Positions 37,912 to 45,668 of a DNA stretch of 64,000 nucleotides are shown piece after piece. Source of the DNA: Methylophilus aquaticus (GTDB lineage: Bacteria; Pseudomonadota; Gammaproteobacteria; Burkholderiales; Methylophilaceae); the NCBI RefSeq assembly GCF_030769565.1, contig NZ_JAVCAP010000002.1, forward strand, positions 151,172 through 215,171, written 5' to 3'. The notes under the pieces were generated by a model. It had not been told where the DNA came from. It saw only the letters and a program-made list of their open reading frames with translations, and made no database searches. The translations under genes were made by a program, and so were the position numbers. Position 1 is the first letter of the stretch, and every line of letters starts with the position of its first letter.

Positions 37912-38961
37912 TTAAGCCGCTTTGCTGAACGTCAGGCTGGGCACGGCAATCGTGCGGATGATATTGGTCGTCAACTCGCGTGCCAGCGCCGTCCTGCGGT
38001 TTTCATACGCCGCGTTAAACACCAGACGGTGCGAAATCACTTCGTGGAACACGGCGTGGATATCTTCCGGATACAAACTATCGCGCCCATTCAGCCAGGC
38101 ATTCACACGCGCCGCTTTCATCAGCATGCCCATGCCGCGCGGGCTGGCACCGGTCTGGATCACACGGCCAACATCGACACTGTCCATAGTCACGCCGAAT
38201 TTTTCCGGATGCTGCGTCGCATCCCATAAATCCATGGTGTATTCCTCGAGCACATCACTGGATTTAATATGGTCTTGCAACTGGTCAGAAAAAGCATTCA
38301 ACTGGTCGAATTGCAAAATACCGCTCTCGACCTGTTGCGTCAGTTTTTCGGCATGCTGGAATTTGGTATTGAATACCAGCGATTTTTTCAACTCGCGGTC
38401 TGACGGAATTTCAATCGGGATTTCCATCATGAAGCGGTCACGTGCGGCAGAAGGGATTTCAAAGGTCTCGTTCTTTTCCACCTGGTTGCGGTCGGCAAAC
38501 ACAATCATGTGTGGCATGCGGTATTCTTTCTTGAACGCACTCAGATGACGCTCCGCCATCACGCGCAACATCAGGGCATGCACCTGCGGCCTGGCGCGGT
38601 TGATCTCGTTGAAAAAGAAGACAGAGAGTTGTTCACCGGCGCGCAACAACGGGCCTTCATCGATTTGCGGACGTCCATCAGGCCCCAAAAAGGTATGGTA
38701 AATCAGGTCATTCGGCATCAAATCCACGGTGCCTTCAATCCGCTCGTAAGCGCCACCGATCCCGCGCGCAATCGATTGCAGCAAAGTGGTTTTACCCACA
38801 CCCACGCCGCCATCCAGCAATACATGGCCGCGGGCAAAAATCGCAATGTTCATCAAACGAATGGCTTTGCTTTGGCCCACAATCACCTGATTCACCTGGT
38901 TTTCCAGGTTTAGTGCATGGCTGCGCCAATCTGCCAACTGAATATCTGAGGGATGCGACAT
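37912..38961 (-). CDS. mxaR: MoxR-family AAA+ ATPase MxaR
   Basis: AAA+ chaperone-like ATPase that heads the mxaRSACKL operon. Walker A is GGVGVGKTTLLQS, Walker B is SVFFFNEINRARPQ, sensor 1 lies in MIVFADRNQVEKNETFEIPS, and the C-terminal lid has TGASPRGMGMLMKAARVNAW. The length of 349 residues is normal. It is divergent from a MocR-type regulator; the region between them carries repeated GTCCA sites. Confidence 0.92.
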   Translation of the reverse strand: MSHPSDIQLADWRSHALNLENQVNQVIVGQSKAIRLMNIAIFARGHVLLDGGVGVGKTTLLQSIARGIGGAYERIEGTVDLMPNDLIYHTFLGPDGRPQIDEGPLLRAGEQLSVFFFNEINRARPQVHALMLRVMAERHLSAFKKEYRMPHMIVFADRNQVEKNETFEIPSAARDRFMMEIPIEIPSDRELKKSLVFNTKFQHAEKLTQQVESGILQFDQLNAFSDQLQDHIKSSDVLEEYTMDLWDATQHPEKFGVTMDSVDVGRVIQTGASPRGMGMLMKAARVNAWLNGRDSLYPEDIHAVFHEVISHRLVFNAAYENRRTALARELTTNIIRTIAVPSLTFSKAA

Positions 38962-39007
38962 GAATCTTTCCTTTAATAGAGTGTTTCAAAAATGTAACAG
39001 AAGGTAA

Positions 39008-39085
39008 CTAGTCCACAATCCTCCAGTTTTGAGAACTTTGCTGGTCCAGTTAGATATGAGATATAGTGCAAGTTACATAGTCCAG
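39008..39085 (+). promoter_or_regulatory. Repeated GTCCA sites and promoter, mxaR/mocR intergenic region
   Basis: Three direct repeats with core TRGTCCA lie at 39009-39015, 39042-39049 (CTGGTCCAG context) and 39078-39085 (TAGTCCAG), about 33-37 bases apart. Direct repeats of this CTGGTCC/AGTCCAG type are, as I recall, bound by MocR-family regulators. A promoter for the plus strand may be TTGCTG (39038-39043) and TATAGT (39062-39067) with an 18-base spacer; it overlaps the middle repeat. Confidence 0.6.
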
Positions 39086-39153
39086 ATTTGCAGTAAAAGG
39101 AAGGGAGTTTTTCCCGATGTGCGGAATGGACAGTTAGCGACAGGGAGATGAAA

Positions 39154-40620
39154 ATGCTGCGTTCATGGAGCCTTAAATTAACGATTACCGAGACCTCGGG
39201 GTTGCCGGTCTATCTGCAAATTGCCCAGCAAATCATGGAAGAGATTCAAAGAGGCAGGCTGGCACCTTCCACCGCTATGCCCGGTACGCGTGAGCTCGCC
39301 GAAAAACTTAAAGTGAACCGCAAAACGGTGATCCTGGCCTACGATGAATTGATCGCGCAAGGCTGGCTAGTGACCGAACAAAGAAGAGGCTCGTTTGTCT
39401 CGGCCAACCTGCCCAACTTTAATGTGCTGCCGCAAACCTCCAAAACCAGCAAACAACCCGCCAATGTCGTTGAAGGGCCCACGCATCCACTGTTGAATTA
39501 CCAGTCACCGGAAGCTGGCGTGATTGATTTTAATGATGGTATCCCCGATTCGCGCCTAATTCCCTTCAATATCCTGTCGCGCGCATTCCGCCATGCGCTC
39601 ATCGGCTCCAGCAAAAATCTGGGTTACGGTGACCCGCGCGGCACGCTGGCTTTACGGCAATCGATAGCTACCATGCTGAATATGGAAAGAGGTCTGAGTG
39701 TCGCTATCGACCAGATTTGCATTGCGCGCGGCAGCCAGATGGGCATCTTCCTGGCCGCCCGCGTATTGACCAGGCCGAATGACGCTATTGTGGTTGAACA
39801 ACTGAGCTATCCGGCCGCCAAAGAAGCGTTCAGGTCTTGCGGCGCAAACATCTTAACCGTCGGCCAGGATAAACACGGTATCGATGTGGCCGCTTTGGAA
39901 AAGCTTTGCAAGCAACATCCGATTCGCGCCATTTATGTCACGCCCCATCACCAGTTTCCTACCACGGTGATGATGACTGCCGAACGGCGATTAAAGCTGC
40001 TAATGCTGGCCGAACAATACGATTTTACGATTGTGGAAGATGATTACGACCACGAGTTTCACTTCTCGCATCATCCGGTGTTTCCGCTGGCAAGCTCTAA
40101 CCATGGAGGCCGCGTCATATACGTTGGCTCCCTTTCCAAGGTGCTCGCACCCGGTTTGCGCGTGGGTTACCTGGTGGCTACTCCCGGTCTGATTGATCGT
40201 TGTGCAAAAGAAGTGATGCTGATTGACCGGCAAGGTAATTCGATCACTGAGCTGGCGGTGGCCGAATTGATGAATTCTGGCGAAATCAAACGCCATATTC
40301 GAAAGACTTTTAAAATCTATCACGAGCGTAGAAATCTGTTAATTTCACTGATTGAAAAAGAGCTTCATCAATATATCGAGTACGATGCACCTGATGGCGG
40401 GCTAGCTGTCTGGTTACGGCTTAAAGAGGGGTACGATGTTGAAGGGCTTGCGCAACAAGCCTTGAAGCATCATATTCGAATTTTACCTGGCAGTTTGTTT
40501 TCAGAATCACAACGAAGCGTTCATGCGATTCGTTTGGGATTCGGCAGCTTAACCTCAGCGGAACTGGAAAAGGGTGTAATGGCATTAAAAGCAGCTTTTT
40601 CAAGTGATTCCAATCGATAG
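39154..40620 (+). CDS. MocR-family (GntR/aminotransferase) PLP-dependent regulator
   Basis: An N-terminal GntR winged helix (LPVYLQIAQQIMEEIQRGRL and the helix-turn-helix PGTRELAEKLKVNRKTVILA) is joined by a linker to a class I aminotransferase-like domain. The PLP lysine is in YVGSLSKVLAPGLRVGYL, and the VEDDYDHEF and TPHHQFPTTV segments are intact. The AGGGAG ribosome site at 39142-39147 ends one base before the ATG at 39148 but is six bases from the ATG at 39154, which is therefore preferred. It is divergent from mxaR and may control that operon or its own gene in response to PLP or an amine. Confidence 0.88.
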   Translation: MLRSWSLKLTITETSGLPVYLQIAQQIMEEIQRGRLAPSTAMPGTRELAEKLKVNRKTVILAYDELIAQGWLVTEQRRGSFVSANLPNFNVLPQTSKTSKQPANVVEGPTHPLLNYQSPEAGVIDFNDGIPDSRLIPFNILSRAFRHALIGSSKNLGYGDPRGTLALRQSIATMLNMERGLSVAIDQICIARGSQMGIFLAARVLTRPNDAIVVEQLSYPAAKEAFRSCGANILTVGQDKHGIDVAALEKLCKQHPIRAIYVTPHHQFPTTVMMTAERRLKLLMLAEQYDFTIVEDDYDHEFHFSHHPVFPLASSNHGGRVIYVGSLSKVLAPGLRVGYLVATPGLIDRCAKEVMLIDRQGNSITELAVAELMNSGEIKRHIRKTFKIYHERRNLLISLIEKELHQYIEYDAPDGGLAVWLRLKEGYDVEGLAQQALKHHIRILPGSLFSESQRSVHAIRLGFGSLTSAELEKGVMALKAAFSSDSNR

Positions 40621-40808
40621 TTTTTGTGCTTGTTACTACTTGATTTGGTTGGTGTGCTGACCTTTGTAGCAGATCGCCTTAACTCAATGCGCGCAATTGA
40701 AAAGCAGGGTCTTTCAAGCTGTCAGGAGCGGTTGTATGCTAGGTCAGGAAACGGTGAGTAACGTATTTATTTTTAGACTCCCAGAGAGCCAAAGCGAGGC
40801 CCAAAATG

Positions 40809-40832
40809 AAAAAAGGGGCTCTATGTCCCTTT
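40809..40832 (-). terminator. Probable terminator of bfd
   Basis: Read on the minus strand, arms AAAGGGAC and GCCCCTTT (one mismatch) enclose a five-base loop and run into a T-tract. It lies about 32 bases beyond the bfd stop. Confidence 0.5.
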
Positions 40833-40864
40833 GCAAGTCTTTTGAAGATTTAAGCAGTGTGGTG

Positions 40865-41092
40865 TTAAGCCGCGCCCAATTGCACTGGCGCAATTTGAAT
40901 CAGTTTTTTGATCATGCTCGGGTGCTGTTCGGCTTGTGCTTCTTTCATGCAGGCTTTGGCACAGCTCACACATTTGCCACACTCGGCGCCTACGCCCAGT
41001 TCTTCCTTCAAATGTTTGACTGTCTTGGCACCCTTTTTCACGGCATGGTGAATCTGGCGCTCGGTCACTGCATTGCACACACAAACGTACAT
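40865..41092 (-). CDS. bfd: Bacterioferritin-associated ferredoxin
   Basis: A 75-residue [2Fe-2S] protein that reduces bacterioferritin haem to release stored iron. The cluster ligands are Cys4 and Cys6 (MYVCVCNAV) with Cys38 and Cys41 (ECGKCVSC). The start at 41092 is set by the family N-terminus; an in-frame start at 41113 adds seven residues. A perfect Fur-like palindrome lies 22 bases upstream, so it should be made under iron shortage. The bacterioferritin genes lie upstream on the same strand, separated by a terminator. Confidence 0.93.
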   Translation of the reverse strand: MYVCVCNAVTERQIHHAVKKGAKTVKHLKEELGVGAECGKCVSCAKACMKEAQAEQHPSMIKKLIQIAPVQLGAA

Positions 41093-41114
41093 ATAGCCTC
41101 TTGATAAGATCACT

Positions 41115-41133
41115 AATGATAATTATTATCATT
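41115..41133 (-). promoter_or_regulatory. Fur box upstream of bfd
   Basis: A perfect 19-base palindrome, arms AATGATAAT and ATTATCATT around a single T. It is close to the classical Fur consensus of GATAAT units and sits just before the bfd start, so iron repression of bfd alone is expected. Confidence 0.85.
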
Positions 41134-41175
41134 AACGTTGACTTTGTCAAGGTGAAAATGGTTCCGGCAGGCCAT

Positions 41176-41198
41176 GAAAAAAGCCGCTTTCGCGGCTT
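41176..41198 (-). terminator. Terminator of the bacterioferritin operon
   Basis: On the minus strand, stem AAGCCGC/GCGGCTT with a GAAA loop is followed by a run of T. It lies about 70 bases beyond the stop of the second bacterioferritin gene and separates that operon from bfd. Confidence 0.85.
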
Positions 41199-41268
41199 AG
41201 TTCGTTATTTTTTGCTTGTCTGAGTACTTAAATAAGTAGTGCCCAGTGCCTTGCAGCGAGGATCGGGG

Positions 41269-41742
41269 CTATTCCGTAATCTGCGATTGCAGGTAATTGG
41301 GCAGTGTGACATCTTCAATCAAGCGTTGTTGTGTTTCCAGCCAGTCAATCGCTTCTTCACACGATTCCAGCAGTTCGGTCAGCAGGTCGCGGCTGACATA
41401 GTCCTGGAGTTTTTCAGCTTCGGCAATGGCTTCAATCAACTGCGGACGTTGCACTTCTTTTTCAAAGCTCAGGTCGCCTTGCAGGCATTCGACAACCTCT
41501 TCCCCAATCAGCAATTTACCCAGGTTCTGCAAATTGGGCAGGCCGTCCAGAAACAGGATGCGCTCGATGACTTCGTCGGCTTCTTTCATCACGCGAATCG
41601 ATTGTTTGTACTGGTAGCCATTGAGTCTTTCCAGACCCCATTTTTTAAACATGCGCGCATGCAGAAAATACTGGTTAATGGACGTGAGCTGGTTTTTGAG
41701 CACCTTGTTGAGGGTGCCAATGATTTGTTTATCGCCTTTCAT
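41269..41742 (-). CDS. bfr: Bacterioferritin subunit with haem ligand, ferroxidase site lost
   Basis: A 157-residue ferritin-like protein. The haem-binding Met52 is present ([13 protein letters not shown]). By alignment to the usual numbering the di-iron ligands are mostly replaced: Gln18 for Glu, Val51 for Glu, Glu54 for His, Ser127 for Glu and Glu130 for His; only Glu94 remains. It can therefore bind haem at the subunit interface but not oxidise Fe(II) by itself. The gene lies nine bases after the other subunit, which has the opposite pattern; a mixed 24-mer is likely. Confidence 0.9.
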   Translation of the reverse strand: MKGDKQIIGTLNKVLKNQLTSINQYFLHARMFKKWGLERLNGYQYKQSIRVMKEADEVIERILFLDGLPNLQNLGKLLIGEEVVECLQGDLSFEKEVQRPQLIEAIAEAEKLQDYVSRDLLTELLESCEEAIDWLETQQRLIEDVTLPNYLQSQITE

Positions 41743-41751
41743 GCCTGCTCC

Positions 41752-42234
41752 TTAGACTGCTTTGCCGTTCATCTGGCTCTGGCAGTAGTTTGCAATGCCG
41801 ACCAGCTTGATCAGGTTAAGTTGTTTTTCCAGCCAGTAGGCATGGTCCATTTCAGTGTCTTCCAACTGCACTAGCAACATATCACGGGTGACGTAATCCT
41901 GTGCATGTTCGCAGGCTTCCATGGCTTTCCTCAGGTGTTTGACCACCGTATACTCCAGTGCCAGATCGGACTCCAGCATGGATTTCACATCTTTGCCGAT
42001 ATTGAGCGGGTCGCGCTTTGCCAGGCTGGGTTTACCTTCGAGAAACAGAATCCGCTGGATCAGTGCGCGGGCATGTTCGCGCTCATGCAATGACTCGTGC
42101 AAGCTGTGTTCCGCCAAGCCTGCCAGCCCCATGTCGGCATACATTTCGCCATGAATCAGGTACTGGTCTGTGGCCGTGAGTTCACCCGCCAGCAGGTCAT
42201 TCAGAATATCTATGATTTTTTTATCGCCCTTCAT
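41752..42234 (-). CDS. bfr: Bacterioferritin subunit with ferroxidase site, no haem Met
   Basis: A 160-residue ferritin-like protein. Ligands Glu18, Glu51, His54 and Glu94 are present and a Glu-x-x-His pair (Glu128, His131; one-residue offset) completes the di-iron centre. Residue 52 is Arg, so the haem-ligating Met is missing. This is the catalytic partner of the haem-type subunit encoded next. The pair recalls the two-subunit bacterioferritins known in Neisseria and some Pseudomonas. It heads the operon. Confidence 0.9.
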   Translation of the reverse strand: MKGDKKIIDILNDLLAGELTATDQYLIHGEMYADMGLAGLAEHSLHESLHEREHARALIQRILFLEGKPSLAKRDPLNIGKDVKSMLESDLALEYTVVKHLRKAMEACEHAQDYVTRDMLLVQLEDTEMDHAYWLEKQLNLIKLVGIANYCQSQMNGKAV

Positions 42235-42258
42235 CCCTGGCTCCTTTTCTAACGGTTG

Positions 42259-42274
42259 TCATTGATGTCAATGA
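42259..42274 (-). promoter_or_regulatory. Palindrome in the bacterioferritin leader
   Basis: TCATTGA and TCAATGA arms around a central TG form a near-perfect 16-base palindrome 25 bases before the first bfr start. It is not a good Fur or FNR site (the spacing is wrong for FNR). A regulator site is possible; none can be named. Confidence 0.3.
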
Positions 42275-42408
42275 TACAGCAGGGAAGGGATTATGCAATA
42301 AAAATATTAATTTAAGTATTTGATTTTTAATGGAATTTTAAATAAAAATCTAAATGAAAATCGTTCTTGCTGCATGGTGTGTGAATCATTCACCAAGTGC
42401 AGCTGCAT

Positions 42409-42999
42409 TTACAGTAATTGTTGCAAGTCGTGTGCAATCTCCGCTGGTTTCTGCCCATAACTCAGGTAAATCCGTGGCGCTCCACTTTTATCAAATACAT
42501 AGATGCCTGCGCTGTGGTCCATGCTGTAGCCTGTTTTACCGGGTTCGCTGACTTTGGCGGCATACACTTTGTATTCCGCCATATTGGCGGCCACCTCCGC
42601 CTCGGTGCCACGCAAGCCGATAAAGCGCGGATCAAAGCTGGGGACAAATTGCGCCAGTACCGTCTGGGTGTCCCGCTCCGGGTCTACTGTGACAAATAAT
42701 ACCTGCACATCGTCTGCCTTGCTTCCAAGCAGCTTCATAGTTTGCTTGAGGTCGCTCATGGTAGTCGGGCAGACGTCAGGGCAATGGGTATAGCCAAAAA
42801 ACAGCACCACCACTTTACCTTTAAAGTCTGCCATATTGCGTAACTTACCTGTGTGATCAGTCAGTGATAAGGGTTTGCCAAATTGCGTACCCGTCAAGTC
42901 CGTACCGATAAAGCTGGTGGCATTTTGTGGCTGGCAGGCGGTGAGCAACAAGAGCAGAGCCGCTGTCAGCAGAGAATGCAACATAAAACGCACACGCAT
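42409..42999 (-). CDS. SCO1/SenC-family copper chaperone
   Basis: Thioredoxin-fold lipoprotein that delivers copper to the Cu-A site of cytochrome oxidase or controls its redox state. The N-terminal helix ends in lipobox LLTAC. Copper ligands are the Cys pair in HCPDVCPTT and the distal His in SMDHSAGIYVFD. The start at 42999 has an AAGGA site seven bases upstream; longer frames lack one. No oxidase genes are near. It is divergent from ilvE across about 110 bases. Confidence 0.9.
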   Translation of the reverse strand: MRVRFMLHSLLTAALLLLLTACQPQNATSFIGTDLTGTQFGKPLSLTDHTGKLRNMADFKGKVVVLFFGYTHCPDVCPTTMSDLKQTMKLLGSKADDVQVLFVTVDPERDTQTVLAQFVPSFDPRFIGLRGTEAEVAANMAEYKVYAAKVSEPGKTGYSMDHSAGIYVFDKSGAPRIYLSYGQKPAEIAHDLQQLL

Positions 43000-43109
43000 A
43001 CAAAAATCCTTATCAATCATGATCCAAATGGATTCTAACATAGGCGAAAACGCGCGGGATTGGTTTACAATATCGGTTTTAATGACTGACGGATTAAAGG
43101 CGAGTTTAA

Positions 43110-44045
43110 ATGGCAATACCAAGTTCGATGGCAGACCGTGACGGCGTAATCTGGTACGACGGCAAAATGGTCAATTGGCGTGACGCCACTACCCATGTGT
43201 TAACCCACACCCTGCATTACGGCATGGGCGTGTTTGAAGGGGTGCGTGCCTATAAAACGGACAAAGGCACTGCGATTTTTCGTCTGAAAGAGCATACTGA
43301 CCGGTTGTTCCGCAGTGCGCATATTCTCGGCATGAAAATGCCTTATGACAAAGCGACGGTTGCCGAAGCGCAAAAAGCCGCCGTGCGTGAAAACAATCTG
43401 GAGTCTGCTTATATCCGGCCCATGGCATTTTACGGTGCTGAAGCCATGGGCATTTCAGCCAAAACCCTGTCGACCCACCTGATTGTCGGTGCCTGGAGCT
43501 GGGGCGCCTATATGGGTGAAGAGGCCATTACCAAAGGGATTCGCGTCAAGACTTCCTCATTTTCACGTCACCATGTCAACATCACCATGTGTAAGGCCAA
43601 AGCCAATGGCAATTACATGAACAGTATTCTGGCGCATCAGGAAGCTGCGCAAGATGGTTATCAGGAAGCACTGTTGCTGGATGTGGACGGTTTTGTGGCT
43701 GAGGGTTCTGGTGAAAACATTTTTATTATCCGTAATGGCAAGCTGTACACCCCGGACTTGACTTCGGCGCTGGAAGGCATCACCCGTGACACGATTATCA
43801 CTCTTGCCAAAGAAGAGTTGGGTCTGGAAGTGATTGAAAAACGCATTACCCGTGACGAAGTATACAGTGCGGATGAAGCATTTTTCACCGGTACGGCTGC
43901 TGAAGTGACTCCGATTCGTGAGCTGGATAACCGCGCCATTGGCGAAGGTACGCGTGGTCCGATTACCGAAAAACTGCAAAGCTTGTACTTTGATGTAGTC
44001 AAAGGTAAATCAACCAAACATATGGATTGGTTGACCTTGGTTTAA
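43110..44045 (+). CDS. ilvE: Branched-chain amino acid aminotransferase
   Basis: Fold-type IV PLP enzyme for the last step of Ile, Leu and Val synthesis. The N-terminus MADRDGVIWYDGKMVNWRDA, the LHYGMGVFEGVRAY motif, the PLP Lys in MCKAKANGNYMNSILAHQEA and the VAEGSGENIFI motif are all present. It has 311 residues. It is followed by the second paired-hairpin repeat. Confidence 0.95.
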   Translation: MAIPSSMADRDGVIWYDGKMVNWRDATTHVLTHTLHYGMGVFEGVRAYKTDKGTAIFRLKEHTDRLFRSAHILGMKMPYDKATVAEAQKAAVRENNLESAYIRPMAFYGAEAMGISAKTLSTHLIVGAWSWGAYMGEEAITKGIRVKTSSFSRHHVNITMCKAKANGNYMNSILAHQEAAQDGYQEALLLDVDGFVAEGSGENIFIIRNGKLYTPDLTSALEGITRDTIITLAKEELGLEVIEKRITRDEVYSADEAFFTGTAAEVTPIRELDNRAIGEGTRGPITEKLQSLYFDVVKGKSTKHMDWLTLV

Positions 44046-44087
44046 GGCGCCAACGGTTTAATTTTCAACGGTTTAAAATTTTCAGCC

Positions 44088-44161
44088 GTCATCCTCGCGC
44101 AAGCGAGGATCCCGTGAGGTTGAAAATTTAAAAATGGATTCCCGCTTAATGCGGGAATGAC
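44088..44161. repeat. Paired-hairpin intergenic repeat, copy 2
   Basis: The same layout as 31308-31380: a first hairpin with arms ATCCTCGC (44091-44098) and GCGAGGAT (44103-44110), loop GCAA, and a second with ATTCCCGC (44138-44145) and GCGGGAAT (44151-44158). The element is bounded by GTCAT and ATGAC inverted ends. The first arm sequence differs from copy 1 while the pairing is kept, which points to selection on structure. Confidence 0.8.
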
Positions 44162-44180
44162 GCAATAGGGAGTTTTAGAG

Positions 44181-44369
44181 ATGTCTGATGTCAAAGAATT
44201 TGAAGTATCCGCAAAAGACTTGCCGCTGCATTGCCCCACCAAAGAAGTGGCCTTGTGGGCCTCGCATCCACGCGTGTTTTTAGATGTGGCAAAAACGGGC
44301 GAAGTGGCTTGTCCTTATTGCGGTACCAGATACAAACTGAAAGCAGGCGAAAAAGTCGCGCATCATTAA
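44181..44369 (+). CDS. Zinc-ribbon (zf-CHCC) domain protein
   Basis: A 62-residue protein with one zinc site made of Cys in LHCPTKEV, His in WASHPRVFLD and the pair CPYCGTRY. The pattern is shared with the mitochondrial complex I subunit NDUFS6; bacterial relatives are common next to ilvE in Betaproteobacteria, but their role is not established. The ribosome site is GGGAGTT. The LRR-kinase gene begins 18 bases after the stop. Confidence 0.87.
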   Translation: MSDVKEFEVSAKDLPLHCPTKEVALWASHPRVFLDVAKTGEVACPYCGTRYKLKAGEKVAHH

Positions 44370-44386
44370 GCTTTATCCATCCAGCT

Positions 44387-45604
44387 GTGACATCCCAAGT
44401 GCAAGATGACACACTTGCCCAACTCCAGGCGGGCAAGCTTGCAGCGGTCAAACACCTCAAACTCAGCTGCAATTTAACGCAGTTTCCTCCGCAAATTTTC
44501 GATTTAGCCGATAGCCTTGAAGTTCTGGACTTATCCGGCAATGCACTGAGTGATTTGCCGAGGGATTTAAACCGCTTAAAAAAACTGCGCATTTTATTCT
44601 GTTCCAACAACCAATTTACGCACTTGCCAGAAGTGCTGGGGCAATGCGCACATTTAAGCATGATTGGTTTTAAAGCCAATCGAATCAAGCACATCCCGGA
44701 AAGCGCCATCCCTACCCGCACCTTGCGCTGGTTTATCGTCACCGATAACGCACTGACCTCTGTGCCTAACACCCTGGGCGAATGCGCCAAGCTGCAAAAA
44801 CTCATGCTGGCGGGTAATCAGTTGACCACCTTGCCCAACAGTCTGGCCCGTTGCCACGCACTGGAGTTGCTCAGAATTTCCGCCAACCAATTTGAGACCT
44901 TGCCGGATTTTTTATTCGACCTCCCCAAGCTCACTTGGCTCGCCTACGCGGGCAACCCTTTTTGCAACGCCATCGAGCAAACCTTAGTCAGCCAACAGCC
45001 CATCCACCACATTGATTGGCAAGCGCTCACCCTTCAGCAGGCACTGGGTGAAGGCGCTTCAGGCATCACTTACCAAGCGTTGTTGAAAAATAAAGGCGCG
45101 CAAGAACCCGTGGCAGTTAAACTGTTTAAAAGCGACCTCACCAGCGACGGCCTGCCAAGATGTGAAATGCACGCCAATCTATTGGCAGGCGAGCACCCCA
45201 ACTTAATCGGCATCAAAGGCATCATCCACAACCATCCGCAAGGCGCGTCGGGCTTGGTGATGCCCCTGCTAGACGCCGATTTAAAGGTGCTGGCCAACCC
45301 ACCCAGCTTCGAAAGCTGCTCGCGTGACGTATATGCCAACGACTTCAGCTTAACGCCAGAACAAGCCGGATTTATTTTTAATGGCATCACTCAAGCCGCA
45401 GAACACCTGCATGCAAACGGCTTGATGCATGGCGATTTATATGCACATAATATTTTGTGGGGGGCTGATAAAGTGGCGTTAAGTGACTTGGGCGGTGCGT
45501 CCTTTTTACCGCTGGATAACCCAGAGTTAACACGAAAAATACTTAAATTAGAGGCGAGGGCGTTGGCTGTGTTGGCGAAAGAGTTGAAAAAATATAGCGA
45601 ATAA
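44387..45604 (+). CDS. Leucine-rich repeat protein kinase
   Basis: About 405 residues. The N-terminal half has about seven leucine-rich repeats (SLEVLDLSGNALSDLP, KLQKLMLAGNQLTTLP), then a protein-kinase-like domain with glycine loop LGEGASGITY, Lys in VAVKLF, catalytic loop MHGDLYAHNIL and DLGG in place of DFG. The HGDLYAHN form resembles other bacterial LRR-kinases and is probably active. The start is uncertain: GTG at 44387 or 44399, neither with a good ribosome site; a TTG at 44231 would overlap the zinc-ribbon gene. Likely cytosolic; the target is unknown. Confidence 0.82.
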   Translation: MTSQVQDDTLAQLQAGKLAAVKHLKLSCNLTQFPPQIFDLADSLEVLDLSGNALSDLPRDLNRLKKLRILFCSNNQFTHLPEVLGQCAHLSMIGFKANRIKHIPESAIPTRTLRWFIVTDNALTSVPNTLGECAKLQKLMLAGNQLTTLPNSLARCHALELLRISANQFETLPDFLFDLPKLTWLAYAGNPFCNAIEQTLVSQQPIHHIDWQALTLQQALGEGASGITYQALLKNKGAQEPVAVKLFKSDLTSDGLPRCEMHANLLAGEHPNLIGIKGIIHNHPQGASGLVMPLLDADLKVLANPPSFESCSRDVYANDFSLTPEQAGFIFNGITQAAEHLHANGLMHGDLYAHNILWGADKVALSDLGGASFLPLDNPELTRKILKLEARALAVLAKELKKYSE

Positions 45605-45619
45605 GCATTGTTTTCGCGT

Positions 45620-45635
45620 GGTCAACGCGTTGACC
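45620..45635. repeat. 16-base perfect palindrome between convergent genes
   Basis: GGTCAACGCGTTGACC is its own complement and lies between the LRR-kinase and murI stops. As RNA it would give a six-base stem with a CGCG loop and no U-tract, so a terminator role is weak; a protein site is possible. Confidence 0.4.
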
Positions 45636-45668
45636 GCCCTGCAGATTGCTTTGTGAGTTCGGTTATTT

